64,000 bases of DNA, from contig CP136062.1 in assembly GCA_032622095.1 (NCBI GenBank), forward strand, positions 153,692,875-153,756,874. The letters are read 5' to 3'. The first letter of the stretch is position 1. Each line of letters starts with the position of its first letter. Source of the DNA: Siphonodentalium dalli. Its lineage: Eukaryota; Mollusca; Scaphopoda; Gadilida; Siphonodentaliidae. The notes beneath the pieces are model-generated. The model was not told the DNA's origin, ran no database searches, and saw only the letters and a list, made by a program, of their open reading frames with translations. Below are positions 32,914 through 43,671 of the stretch, piece after piece. A program made the translations under genes and the position numbers.

Positions 32914-33377
32914 TTAACCATTTCCCCAACAAAACGGCCAAAAATGCCCAAATAAAGCTTCAACAGCCTAAAATATCTTCAGTCTGTCTCAATAACACCA
33001 TACAAATATGGATATCATTGGAACCGTTCATTGATCACATTGTGATGGTTACAGTTATGCCCTGTGAAAATGCATTCTCTTATATATGCGAGTCGACCAT
33101 AGGTCACCTCGCATATATAAGAGAATGCATTGGCCTAAAAAAAAATCTTTTTTAACACTTTTTACCATTTTTTCTTACATTCTTTATCAATTTTATAATT
33201 TTTTCTTACATTTTTTAACAATTTTTATAATATTTTTCTACATTCTTTGACAATTTTATCATTTTTAATATGTGTTAAGCCAATGCATTCTCTTATATAT
33301 ACGAGGCGACCTATGGTCGACTCGCATATATAAGAGAATTCATTGGCACAGGGCCGTTCTGTTGGGTAAAGGGTTAA
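32914..33377 (-). mobile_element. Double-hairpin TTAA element (family A), copy 6 (long spacer)
   Basis: Complete, reversed, 464 bp, with about three spacer units as in copy 3. Some hairpin bases are changed (CCCTGTGAAAATGC; TATATACGAGG). Confidence 0.9.
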
Positions 33378-33834
33378 AGAAAGCAGCGAGTTAATGTAGA
33401 GAATATCTAATGATAAGCTAAATACGTTATATTAATAATCTTAAACAACACGGGAGATGGTGGGGAAAACTAATACAACAAAATATGAGTGACATAAAGT
33501 CTCTTATAATTAATAAAAGTATATAAAGGCCACAATAAAATATTGCTTGATTTTCGTACAAAATTATATCAAAAAGGGAACATGCGGAAACATATCAGAT
33601 TGACAAGGATTGGCGAAATAAAAAAAATATATCCATAAGGCCTGCATTACATTATTTTAGTATTTCTGATATTATTATTTTAGTATTTAGGTTGTGACAT
33701 TTTGTGACTAATTTTTGCTTTTGGAATATGCCTTTTGTAATCAATAATGATAATCAACGTTTGTTTGCTAATTTAACAAGAGCATCGCTGGATTGTGGCT
33801 GAATATGCCTGTTAGTTTACTTATAAAATTGTTA
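33378..33834. other. Unassigned AT-rich sequence
   Basis: Nothing recognised. Confidence 0.3.
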
Positions 33835-34232
33835 TTAACCCTTTACCCAACAAACCGGCCAAAACCGGCCAAATAAAGCTTCAACAGCCTAAAATATCTT
33901 CGGTCTGTCTCAATAAAACCATACAAATATGGATATCATTGGAACCGGCTCCTTGACCACATTGTGATAGTTACAGTTATACCCTGTGCCAATGCATTCT
34001 CTTATATATGCGAGTCGACCATAGGTCGCCTCGCATATATAAGAGAATGCATTGGCCTAAAAAAATCTTTTTTTAACACTTTTTACCATTTTTCTTACAT
34101 TCTTTAACAATTTTATAATTTTTAATGTGTTAAGCCAATGCATTCTCTTATATATGCGAGGCGACCTATGGTCGACTCGCATATATAAGAGAATGCATTG
34201 GCACAGGGCCCTTCTGTTGGGTAAAGGGTTAA
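33835..34232 (-). mobile_element. Double-hairpin TTAA element (family A), copy 7
   Basis: Complete, reversed, intact hairpins. Only about 460 bp from copy 6. Confidence 0.9.
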
Positions 34233-34406
34233 ATCAGGTGAATTCTAAGTTGAAAAGGCCCCTCATTCTGCATATGTCCAGCACCATATTTTGAAGCCTG
34301 TACAGATAACTACTTGCATTGAATAATCTACATGCATTTTTGTTTTGTTTATACCATATTCGTGACTGCCTGCAGTAATTTGTTTTTATTTTGCACAAAA
34401 CACTGG

Positions 34407-34589
34407 CTACTAATGAATTGTGAAATTTGTGGCCATAATGTGTATGCTATAAATGGCTTGGAACTTTATCACCGATGTCGCAATAATGAAGTTAAGGCCA
34501 ATATAAATAAATTGATAGATTTACATACAACTTTTTCAGAAAAATGGAGCTGGATGGCGAAATATAATTTAATATTTTATTCTTCCTAA
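34407..34589 (+). CDS. Small frame with a zinc-finger-like Cys/His motif (doubtful)
   Basis: An open frame beginning near an ATG at 34407 gives about 60 residues. It has C-E-I-C-G at the start and L-x2-H-x-C about a dozen residues later, a spacing like a C2H2/C2HC finger. No upstream promoter, splice site or repeat context supports it. It may be a relic of a transposon or host finger protein, or chance. Confidence 0.2.
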   Translation, partial: LLMNCEICGHNVYAINGLELYHRCRNNEVKANINKLIDLHTTFSEKWSWMAKYNLIFYSS

Positions 34590-34859
34590 CACAAATGGTC
34601 ATGGTCAGTTGTAGATATTAAAGCAGTATCTTATCTTATATAATACAAGGTGATTTAATCTGTCTAATTTGATCAGAATAGACTGATTAATGGGTCATCG
34701 AAATGTAACGTAATAGTATCAAAATTATCCAAAAAAAATAAAAGGTTGCAGACCCTAAGACCCTCGAAACGAGGTGGCTTTTTGGGTCAAATTCTGGCAA
34801 AAATTTACTCCAATTTGACATGACGTGCATGTTCTCTAAGGTAAACTATGTACCAAATC

Positions 34860-35065
34860 TATGAAGAAATTCCACCAGAAACAGTGAAAAAAGGACATAA
34901 CTCCATCAAAAATCATCGGACTGTAACCAAATTCGAACTTAGCCTGCGTCTTCTCAAATGAGAACCATGTAACTAATATCAAGAAATTCTGGGGAATATT
35001 GCTCAAGTTATCATTAGGACAACCGGACAGACGCACACACAGATACATGCACAGACGTCCTGATT
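34860..35065. repeat. ATAACTC...GACAGACG repeat fragment
   Basis: Motifs AAAAATCATCGGACTGTAACC, ATTCGAACTTAGCCTGCGTC and GGACAACCGGACAGACGC follow the family order. Confidence 0.55.
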
Positions 35066-35524
35066 ATAGGGCCAAATAAATAAAAAAAACTCCTCATTCT
35101 CAGGCACCTCCCTCGTCACTGAAATTTTCTTTTAAAAAGCCTTGTCAAACATTTTTTTCTTCAATATTATATGTTAGAATTTTTGTTTGTTTCTGGAGTA
35201 TGTTTTCCAGATTTTGAGAAAAAAAATAAAAAAAAATAGCATCCCTCCCTCATCTCAAAATTGAAATATTTTATTTTCATGGCCTAATATCTTCCAAAAT
35301 GTTTCAAACGACAAAAAATTGAGGACGGGACTAAAAATAGGGCGGGTGGGGATGTAAATCTAGCAATTTTTTTTATGTTGACCTAACTTTGCTGAACCCC
35401 TAGATTTGTAGGTTTTACAGAGTTATCTCGCCTTATTAATGTGAATTTCAAGGTTGTTATGTCACAAATTCGTACTAACCAGGAAAGATAACTCCGCAAA
35501 CTTATTAACTTCAGCGGTTCAGCT
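35066..35524. other. Unassigned sequence downstream of the MOGS-proximal arrays
   Basis: A-rich with no recognised gene. It could include the distal 3' UTR of MOGS, but no convincing minus-strand polyadenylation signal was located. Confidence 0.3.
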
Positions 35525-36040
35525 AAACTTATTCTGCACTCCAACAGAACCACAGATATGCTCAGATATACTCTTCAGTGCCTTTACCTATGGACGGAAG
35601 TTATCACTCATATTACATATATTCTTATCTTGTATCCGAATGGAAATGGAATACAGGAATGCCCAAAATTACTTCACAGTACCGTTCCGCTAAGATTAGT
35701 TCTCACTCATATTTCATATATTCTACTCGTATCCAAATGGAATACAGGAATGACCAGAAATACACCTCAGTTTCGTATCCTCTGTAATAAGTTCGCACTC
35801 CTACATGTATATCATGTATTTGACTCTTGTGCAGAGTGGAACAGCCAATAAATTCATTCATCACTGTCGTTCCCTCTGAGATAGTCCTCACTCATATTCC
35901 CAAAGATTCAACTCTTTTATCCAAGAATCCAAATGGAATACATGAATGCCAAGAAATACTCCTCAGTTTCGTTTCCAAAGGCAGTTCCCACCCATATTCC
36001 ATCTATTCTCTTGTATCCAAATGGAACAGACATTAGCCTT
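35525..36040. repeat. Degenerate tandem array, units about 105-115 bp
   Basis: Four to five diverged units share GTTCTCACTCATATTCCATA-like, TATCCAAATGGAATACAGGA and AATACTCCTCAGTTTCG segments. Several overlapping open frames arise from this periodicity and are not taken as genes. Confidence 0.65.
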
Positions 36041-36280
36041 GAATGCACAGAATCACACTTCTCGGCTATTATGCTCTAAAGCTCACAAACCATTCTTCTC
36101 GGCAATTGCGAGGTATGCTCTGATGTTCATAACACCATACTTCTCAGCCATTATGCTCTGAAGTTTACACACCATACTTCTTGGCTATTATACTCTGAAG
36201 TTCACACACAATACCTCTCAGCCATTGTGCGGTAATATTCTGAACTTCATACATCATACTTTTCAGCCATGATGAGAACA
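36041..36280. repeat. Tandem array of about 41 bp that includes the MOGS stop region
   Basis: Five to six units with the theme CATACTTCTCAGCCATTATG and CTCTGAAGTTCACACA. The unit at about 36240-36280 is the end of the MOGS coding sequence (minus strand: last nine codons plus TGA). The others lie beyond the stop and are diverged copies of it. Confidence 0.75.
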
Positions 36281-38145
36281 GTGAGGGACGACCACCCTGT
36301 GAATGGATGACTCCCTTTTCCTTCACCTGTCTTATCAGAATAGTTCTCCCAAATATACCCAGTCCTCTGGTATTCCTTGATAACATTTTTTATAATATTT
36401 GCCCGCAACTGTGTGTACAGGTCTTGGGCTGCATCCTGATATGGCCCGGGGGTCACAGAGTAATGATTTAAGGCACTCACAGCGAGATAGTTCATGTTTA
36501 TCCACACAGCACCCCGCCAGTACGGCGGATCATGTTCGGTGTTGTATCTATTATACAGCGGTGATGACTTTGCAAAAGAGCGGAGCCCAAAATTGGTCCA
36601 CAGCAAGTTTGGATCTCGCAAATCATTGATAACTTTGTTAAGCTTTGGTGAACCTGGTTCGATCATATGAAGCAAGAAGGGAAACAAACTGACATACCCA
36701 AAATACGAGTCAGCAAATTTGTATTTCGGCTCGTCAGAAACAACTCGCACTTTATCCAGGAGAACATGAGAAGGCGGTTGGCCAGGTTTGACATTTTGAG
36801 TTGGACGCTCTAGCTTAACGTTGTCTGTGTGAAGTCCAAAATCGCTGTATCGCTGCTTAGAGGCAGACCAATGAAGTTCGTCAAGAATTTGATTGTCGGT
36901 CAGAGCTTCATAAGTTGATTCGTATTCCTTTGAATCCTCACCCAATGAGTTAGCGATGTCAGCCATGAGTTTAGAAGCGAAAGCCATCCAGCACCGGAGA
37001 TCTAAATGATATTCTAAATCAGTAGGATGAGATGCTCGGGGATAATCGTCCAGTCCAGAGGTCAATGTCAGTGGATTAAGCTGGTTGGTGCTCGTAGAAT
37101 TTCGGCCTCTCCATCTATATGTATAAGGCTTAGATCCAGCTTGACTTGTGTTGTACCACTTATACCAAGCTTTGAGTCTAGGGAAAACATTTTTTATATA
37201 TTCCTTATCCCCGAGACGATCACTTTTAATCATACTTTTTATGAGTTTTTGAAGCGGTAGAATAAGTGTAGGAGGATTCGCATTCTCACTTTTCTGCACG
37301 ATGAATTCAGCTGGGACTTTCGCTCTCGCTTCAGGTCCTAAAATTTGTTCTCGTGGAATCCAGCCATCAATGTTCACCAAATCTAACCAATGAGCTAATA
37401 TATCCTTGGAAATCTCCTCATCCCATTGGCTAATTAGCAAGTTATGAAATCCTTCATCCCACAGGAACCCACGAGGAAAAAACGATCTTGATGGTACAGC
37501 TGTGTACAGTGGTGTTTTCCAAGAGGTCACAGGTTGATCACTGTGAATAGACTTCACTATGGACTCGCCATAAAAGTAACCTATTCCACCAAGCATATTA
37601 CTCAATGCTGCCTTTGCGAAAACAATTTCCTCTTCATTATAACCTTGATAGCCAAGTTCAAACTTCTTTTCAAACTTTTCGTTAAAGATCTTTTTGTTCT
37701 CTCTGAGAAGATTTGCGAAGTCTGTTCCAGATAGCGTCATTGGTCGAGGTTGTGTGCTCCCAGATTCGAACACGACTTCAGTCTCAAATGGCAGTTTGGC
37801 CGTTATTTGACTCACGACATAATTAGCTCCAGGGCTATCTCTTGGTATCAGTTTGCCAGCCAGCGCAAAGTAAGGAACGGTTCTCCCTTTATCCCATGCC
37901 TCGACTTTCATCCCACTAAACGTCACTTCCCTCAAATTAGCGATAGATGGTGCATAGGTGATCAGATGGTTAAATTTTTGCTGTGGTGATTTGGATTTTG
38001 AGAACTGCATTTCAAAAGGTCCGGTTGATGCTGACGACCCTTTGATGCCAGATAATCTCTGTTTGTTAAACAGTGGTTTGATTTCGCCTTCTCCATCCAA
38101 CACCATGTATGACAGAAGGGTGACAACTGTGTTCCTCTCTTTACC
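36247..38145 (-). CDS. MOGS: Mannosyl-oligosaccharide glucosidase (GH63), last exon
   Basis: ER alpha-glucosidase I removes the outermost alpha-1,2-linked glucose from the N-glycan precursor soon after its transfer to protein. This 632-codon exon starts at a good acceptor (TTTTTCTCCTTTAG|GGT) on a codon boundary. It encodes the end of the N-terminal beta-domain and the whole (alpha/alpha)6 catalytic domain. Family landmarks, numbered in an 823-residue protein, are FFPRGFLWDEGFH (413-425), GLDDYPRASHP (555-565), EHDPPYWRGAVW (728-739) and WENYSD (790-795). By analogy with studied GH63 enzymes, an Asp in the second and the Glu in the last are the likely acid and base; this is inference. The protein ends ...AEKYDV then TGA. 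No frameshift or internal stop, so it looks functional. The stop region is repeated in tandem downstream. Confidence 0.95.
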   Translation of the reverse strand, partial: GKERNTVVTLLSYMVLDGEGEIKPLFNKQRLSGIKGSSASTGPFEMQFSKSKSPQQKFNHLITYAPSIANLREVTFSGMKVEAWDKGRTVPYFALAGKLIPRDSPGANYVVSQITAKLPFETEVVFESGSTQPRPMTLSGTDFANLLRENKKIFNEKFEKKFELGYQGYNEEEIVFAKAALSNMLGGIGYFYGESIVKSIHSDQPVTSWKTPLYTAVPSRSFFPRGFLWDEGFHNLLISQWDEEISKDILAHWLDLVNIDGWIPREQILGPEARAKVPAEFIVQKSENANPPTLILPLQKLIKSMIKSDRLGDKEYIKNVFPRLKAWYKWYNTSQAGSKPYTYRWRGRNSTSTNQLNPLTLTSGLDDYPRASHPTDLEYHLDLRCWMAFASKLMADIANSLGEDSKEYESTYEALTDNQILDELHWSASKQRYSDFGLHTDNVKLERPTQNVKPGQPPSHVLLDKVRVVSDEPKYKFADSYFGYVSLFPFLLHMIEPGSPKLNKVINDLRDPNLLWTNFGLRSFAKSSPLYNRYNTEHDPPYWRGAVWINMNYLAVSALNHYSVTPGPYQDAAQDLYTQLRANIIKNVIKEYQRTGYIWENYSDKTGEGKGSHPFTGWSSLTVLIMAEKYDV

Positions 38146-38228
38146 CTAAAGGAGAAAAAAACTGAGATAATGTTTTGCTGAAAATTGCTGTTACGCAATT
38201 CTCAGATTATCTTATTACAATGAGTTGA

Positions 38229-38657
38229 AGCCTGCAAATAGTGTGCCTGCCATTTGCAGAGTGAGGTCACCAGAGGGTGAAATTAGAAATGCTATCCTGC
38301 ATGGTTGGCCAGCATCACCAAATTCACTCGCTGGGGACCTCAATCTGCTTAGGCCTCATCTTCTGGGAATTATCTATAGTCTCAAATTAACATGGTCTCT
38401 AGGTACTTTTTCCCTTCTGGGAAGTTTCTATATCCCCTAATTTGGAGAAGATAAAATACATTATCGAGGTGACAAATGGGTGAATATCACCAACTTCAAC
38501 TGGGGAACTTCAATCTGATACTAGCAATTGAAGCCTAATCAGAATGAGGTTCCCAGAGGGTGAATTTGGTAATGCTAGCCCACCATGCAGGTTAACTTAA
38601 CTAAATTCACCCTCTGGTGACCTCATTCTCACATGACAGACACACTGTTTGCAGGCT
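38229..38657. mobile_element. GAATGAGGTCCCC family, copy 7
   Basis: AAGCCTGCAAATAGTGTGCC mirrored by ACACTGTTTGCAGGCTTG. Both hairpins are present but the left one is diverged. It lies 80 bp inside the intron from the MOGS acceptor. Confidence 0.85.
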
Positions 38658-38674
38658 TGTGGGTTAGGTCAGAG

Positions 38675-39073
38675 TTAACCCCTATACCCAACAGAAGGGC
38701 CCTGTGCCAATGCATTCTCTTATATATGCGAGTCGACCATAGGTCGCCTCGCATATATAAGAGAATGCATTGGCTTAACACATTAAAAATTATAAAATTG
38801 TTAAAGAATGTAAGAAAAATGGTAAAAAGTGTTAAAAAAAGATTTTTTTAGGCCAATGCATTCTCTTATATATGCGAGGCGACCTATGGTCGACTCGCAT
38901 ATATAAGAGAATGTATTGGCACAGGGCATAACTGTAACTATCACAATGTGGTCAAGGAGCCGGTTCCAATGATATCCATATTTGTATGGTTCTATTGAGA
39001 CAGACCGAAGATATTTTAGGCTGTTGAAGCTTTATTTGGCCGGTTTTGGCCGTTTTGTTGGGTAAAGGGTTAA
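38675..39073 (+). mobile_element. Double-hairpin TTAA element (family A), copy 8
   Basis: Complete. Left tip altered to CCCCTATACCCAACA. Confidence 0.9.
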
Positions 39074-39217
39074 AGGGACTCAAGTCACTAGCAGTGGGTG
39101 AAAAAAATTGAAGTTTGTACAAAGGTTACTAAAATCAACAAGTACATGAAATGAAAGGGGATAATATCATACGTTACAGTTACAGGAGCGATAAGAAATG
39201 CAGAAAGTTTAAATGTT

Positions 39218-39612
39218 TTAACCCTTTACCCAACAAACCGGCCAAAACCGGCCAAATAAAGATTCAACAGCCTAAAATATCTTGGGTCTGTCTCAATAAA
39301 ACCATACAAATATGGGTATCATTGGAACCGGCTCCGTGACCACATTGTGATAGTTACAGTTATGCACTAATGCATTCTCTTATATATGCGAGTCGACCAT
39401 AGGTCGCCTCGCATATATAAGAGAATGCATTGGCCTAAAAAAAATCTTTTTTTAACACTTTTTACCATTTTTTCTTACATTCTTTAACAATTTTATAATT
39501 TTTAATGTGTTAAGCCAATGCATTCTCTTATATATGCGAGGCGACCTATGGTCGACTCGCATATATAAGAGAATGCATTGGCACAGGGCCCTTCTGATGG
39601 GTAAAGGGTTAA
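39218..39612 (-). mobile_element. Double-hairpin TTAA element (family A), copy 9
   Basis: Complete and reversed, only 145 bp from copy 8, so the two form a head-to-head inverted pair. The left cassette edge is shortened (ATGCACTAATGCATTC). Confidence 0.9.
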
Positions 39613-39977
39613 GTAATACATTAGTTCAGCCCAAAGAGTCATATGATGTTTGGGATCAATTGGATGAAAACTTGTGCCAAAGTATTTAGTGACGCAAAGA
39701 GTGAAATCCAAGATGGCTGCTATCGGCCATGTTTTTCAACAAAATTTAGAAATGATGACTACGATCTAGTGAGCACCCAAAGATCCATATGACGATAGGA
39801 TGAGTGATGTAGTCTGTAGGGTATGGGAAAGTATTTAATCATGTGAAGAGTAAAATCCTGACTGCCATGTTTTTCATTGAAAATTGATCATCCTCAACTA
39901 TAGGTGATCCTAAACATGCTTGTAAATTTTCCAAGCATGATGATATCAAACATGTATACATATCAGTGGTCCATTGA
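39613..39977. other. Intron sequence without recognised elements
   Basis: Short motifs (ATCC..GACTGCCATGTTTTTCA / AAGATGGCTGC...CATGTTTTTCA) occur twice at about 39705-39740 and 39845-39875. Otherwise nothing. Confidence 0.3.
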
Positions 39978-39985
39978 ATATGAAA

Positions 39986-40700
39986 TAGGGCCCTGCGAAT
40001 CGATTCGATGCGATTCAAAATCATTCGTCTGATTCGATTGGAAATTGGCTACCATGATTCGGATTTCATCGAATATTTGGTGACAGGTGCATTTCCATGC
40101 TTTCTACAGACCACAATGCTGTTACCAGAAAAGAAAATTCACTATAATAAAGTAGTAAACGACTTAAACGAAAGCACGTACCATTATGTCCGATGGCAGG
40201 ACATGTAATGTTATAACCAATTAATCTATAACTAATTGACCCAATCTGTAAGAATGACATGAGTGAACAACAAAATTGCCATACAATTCTGTGTGCTAGT
40301 GTCGTTCCAGGAATCATGGGAATTCCATAACACACATGTATGCCAGATTTTAGATCTTTGTTTGATTTGAGTATTTTTGTAAACAAGTGTAGCGAAAAAT
40401 ACTGCACTATTCAACGAAATGAAACAGGCATCATGCAGTATGCTTGTCCATATTTACGTTGACATTGGTCTCTCATGCATGTATGCTCATATCTGTACTC
40501 AACGATTGTTAAGGTACAGAAAATGCACAGAGGTCTGTAAATAAGTGTATAATCTGCGCATATTACACTACATCGACGATCACCAGGCGGTTTTCGCCAG
40601 GCAATTTTAGGTGTTTCTTCCAAGTTCTATGTATTAAACTCAATTGGCTCAGTAACAATGATTCGATTCGAAATGAAAACACCTGATTCGCAGGGCCCTA
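39986..40700. mobile_element. Non-autonomous hAT element, TAGGGCCCTGCGAATC type
   Basis: Perfect 8-bp repeat ATATGAAA at 39978-39985 and 40701-40708. Tips TAGGGCCCTGCGAATC and GATTCGCAGGGCCCTA, with subterminal GATTCGATTCGA runs. Related to the element at 25237. Contains a 113-codon minus-strand frame with no recognised similarity. Confidence 0.85.
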
Positions 40701-40780
40701 ATATGAAAGCAACAAGATTTATATCAAATCGATCTTTTCTATTCTATTTATTTCTGTCAAAACTTTTGTTAAATGTTTAT

Positions 40781-41741
40781 ACTCTTGTGTGCCAAATAAT
40801 AGTACAGGGTGGAATAATAGTACAGGGCGGAAAATAGGGACAAAATTAATAATAGTACAGGGCGGAATAATAGTACAGGGTGGAAAATGGGGACAAAATT
40901 AATAATAGTACAGGGCGGAATAATAGTACAGGGTGATAACGCCGGGGTTGTCTTCAAATGTCAATTTAAAGTCATTTTATTGCACAACTGATACCTAGTT
41001 TAGCCGTGTGTAATATCACCATTGCAGAGTTATGAGGAAATTTGGGACTCCATGCATACTGCCCAATTTGTTATTTCTGCTCGCGACTGTACATATACAG
41101 CACACGCAACAGTCTGCAGACCACGTGGGAATTAAGACACCGGGAAGAGAGGTGTTTTAAATTGTAATATCACCAAAGCGGTAATTGGGTCATGGAGGCA
41201 ACTTTTAACACGCTGTGTCTTTTTGTTGGAATTAGAAAAAGTCATGCGTTACTAATTTGAATTCTGTGCCGTTCAAACACGGCTATCATTTCGTAATTTC
41301 AATGTTAAACACAAATAATTAACTGCACCCGCACGGAACCCCGAACCAGTGACGCCATGCTTTATATCATCACTAAAAGCAGAACGTTCCATTGCGTCAT
41401 TGGGATAACTGGTTAGCGACTGTTGCGAACCACGTGGTTCCCGCCATAGTACATTCAACAATCATTACCGAGTCACCAGAGATATGTGGGCTAAACAAAA
41501 GTAGACTCGTCCGCTGTTTTGTCGGAACATGATGCAAGCGTTTTTCCACGTGTCCAAATATTTACAACCGGCCGACTGTCCCGCGAATATACACATTTGA
41601 TGAAAAGAAAACGATAAACTGATTAGTTTGCCGAGTTCTTCGTGGACAGATCCATTGATTTTTAATAATAATCGTACAGGGCGGATTTTTTATTGAAAAT
41701 TAATAATCGTGTACATGTACGATTAATTGGCACACGAGAGT
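40781..41741. mobile_element. Inverted-repeat element with ACTCTTGTGTGCCAA ends
   Basis: ACTCTTGTGTGCCAAATAAT at the left and ATTAATTGGCACACGAGAGT at the right are inverted, with TA immediately outside. Bases 40797-40940 are a tandem array of AATAATAGTACAGGGCGG arranged in roughly 53-bp units with GGGACAAAATT. The rest holds no gene. A lone end of the same kind is at about 62725-62745. Confidence 0.6.
40797..40940. repeat. AATAATAGTACAGGGCGG array
   Basis: Six copies of an 18-bp module, paired in about 53-bp super-units separated by GAAAATAGGGACAAAATT-like sequence. Confidence 0.85.
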
Positions 41742-43671
41742 ATACATGTATGTTATTAGCGATTGGAATAAAATATTTTTACGCCAAAGCAATGAGATTT
41801 ATAAGTAGACGAGGCCTTGTTTTCCAGATAATTTCAATTTGTCATGCTATCAGAAAATCTATGCAAACAATATATTATCGCTGTAGCTTTTTCTATCATG
41901 GTAAATGATTATATCATTGTGAAGACAGATAAATCATGGACATGTCAGATGATTAATCAGATTCAATCATTCAGGTGTTCATGTGAATGCTTGGGCTCCA
42001 ACTATAAATGTGGTACGTCTTTTCAAATAAAGTATGTTATAGAAGAGTAACGGGATCGGTGAAGAATCCAGGGATATATGTTTTCGGGCAATGATATGCT
42101 GAAGGAATATCCTGAAGGCCCAGGCAGGGGAGGTTGGAAAGGGGCCCTTAATGGGGTGTCCCCCTGCTGATGTGGGGGGGGGGGTCCTTCACCTGGAAAA
42201 TTGAGAGCTAATCTAGGGCTTTCTGAGTCAGTTTTTTTAATTTTACTGAGAGGTCAATTTGATCAAGTTTTTGAAGCGTAACTTTGGAAATTTTTATATA
42301 CATGTATGTATGGGATTGGAAATGTTATTGTCTAAATGTCTATATCTTCTGTTTCAATGGATTATGCTTATCTTGCTTGAAATGAGACTTGCCGTTATCG
42401 CTCTAATTCATATAATAGGCTATTTTCGAAAATTCAAGTGAAAAACACATACATATAAATATACTAGTAGTGCAGAAACAATGTCTATTAAGTTAGTAAT
42501 TTCTATTAGTACTAATCTCTAAGTCAATTATTCATTTAGTATTATGAGATCCCACCTGTTAACCAGGTTAATTTGATCAAATTGTCACTGTTCCTGAACT
42601 GTATTGTGTAATTTCACTTGAATTTGATTGAAATACTGAAGTCTGAAGGCTGAATGATAAAAAACCTGAACTCAAACTATTTGAAGTTTTCACAGATGAC
42701 AGATGAAAACTAGATAAAGCCAACTGTTAAACTTTAATCTTTTTTGTAAACTTAAATGTCTTTATGTCAATATATGTAAATATAGAAATGTTTTGTATCT
42801 TGTTATGATATGAATTGGGACCTGAATTGAAAAAAATTATAATAAAAAAAAAAAAAAAAAATCCCCAATTCTTTTTTTTTTTGGGGCGCCTGGAGTTTGG
42901 GCACACAAACGGTAAACGGTATGAAAACCGGCCTGGATATGTCCCTGGGGATGGGACTCAGCCCAAAACAGCATCAATCCAACCAATATTCCAAGCTGTT
43001 CTGTTGTAAAAATGTAGAATAAAACATACCAGTGTCTGTTAAATGTGGGGTCAGAATTTGATATTTCAAGAGGCATGTGTGCAGGATTCGGCCTGGGTCA
43101 AAACTAAAATGTAATAGATGCTTAGACCAAGCACAAAGGCGTGTGCTACAACAGCTATACCAGCTGCAAACTACCACATGCTCAAAACCAATGACTTCTT
43201 AAACAGATTTATTTCACAAGTACCGTACTGACTTTAAATAGTACTGGATATCTGACAGGTCACTACCACAACACAGTGTACACTTGAATTGTTTCAATAC
43301 AGATCAAACTCGCGAATTAAGTGTGTTTTGTGTTATAACTATACAAGTTGCATATTAATACATTTAATCCCCCCATACTGTTAATAGCCAATGATCCACC
43401 TATATTAACATGATACGATGGGCCCTCACATAAATGCATTCCGATCGACAAGCAAGCCAGGTAATGCCATCTTTTGTTAAATTCAGGGATAAAGCGCACA
43501 TGATTATCACAAGCTCCATCAAATGGAATGCATTATTACCAGTAGACATGCGGGTACTCTTATGGCGGTCCATGCACATCGATATGTATGCCATTGTTTA
43601 TGATATTATATACATCAGTCCTGACATCCTTGGAATACATTCATAGTCATTGGCGACTATCAAATTAATAA
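41742..43671. other. Intron sequence without recognised elements
   Basis: Includes a G/C patch with an 11-base G run near 42173-42184, an A run at about 42842-42861 followed by a T run, and only short frames. A GGGTCAAAACTAAAATG-type tract gives no match to families elsewhere in the window. Confidence 0.35.

Noticed and set aside
35454..36036. Several overlapping 70-97-codon frames near the MOGS 3' end
   Set aside because: Periodic frames from the 110-bp degenerate array.
36165..36386. Minus-strand frame overlapping the MOGS end in another frame
   Set aside because: Shadow of MOGS coding sequence extended by the 41-bp array.
40066..40407. 113-codon minus-strand frame inside the hAT element at 39986
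   Set aside because: No transposase motif and no similarity I can recognise; length is possible by chance.
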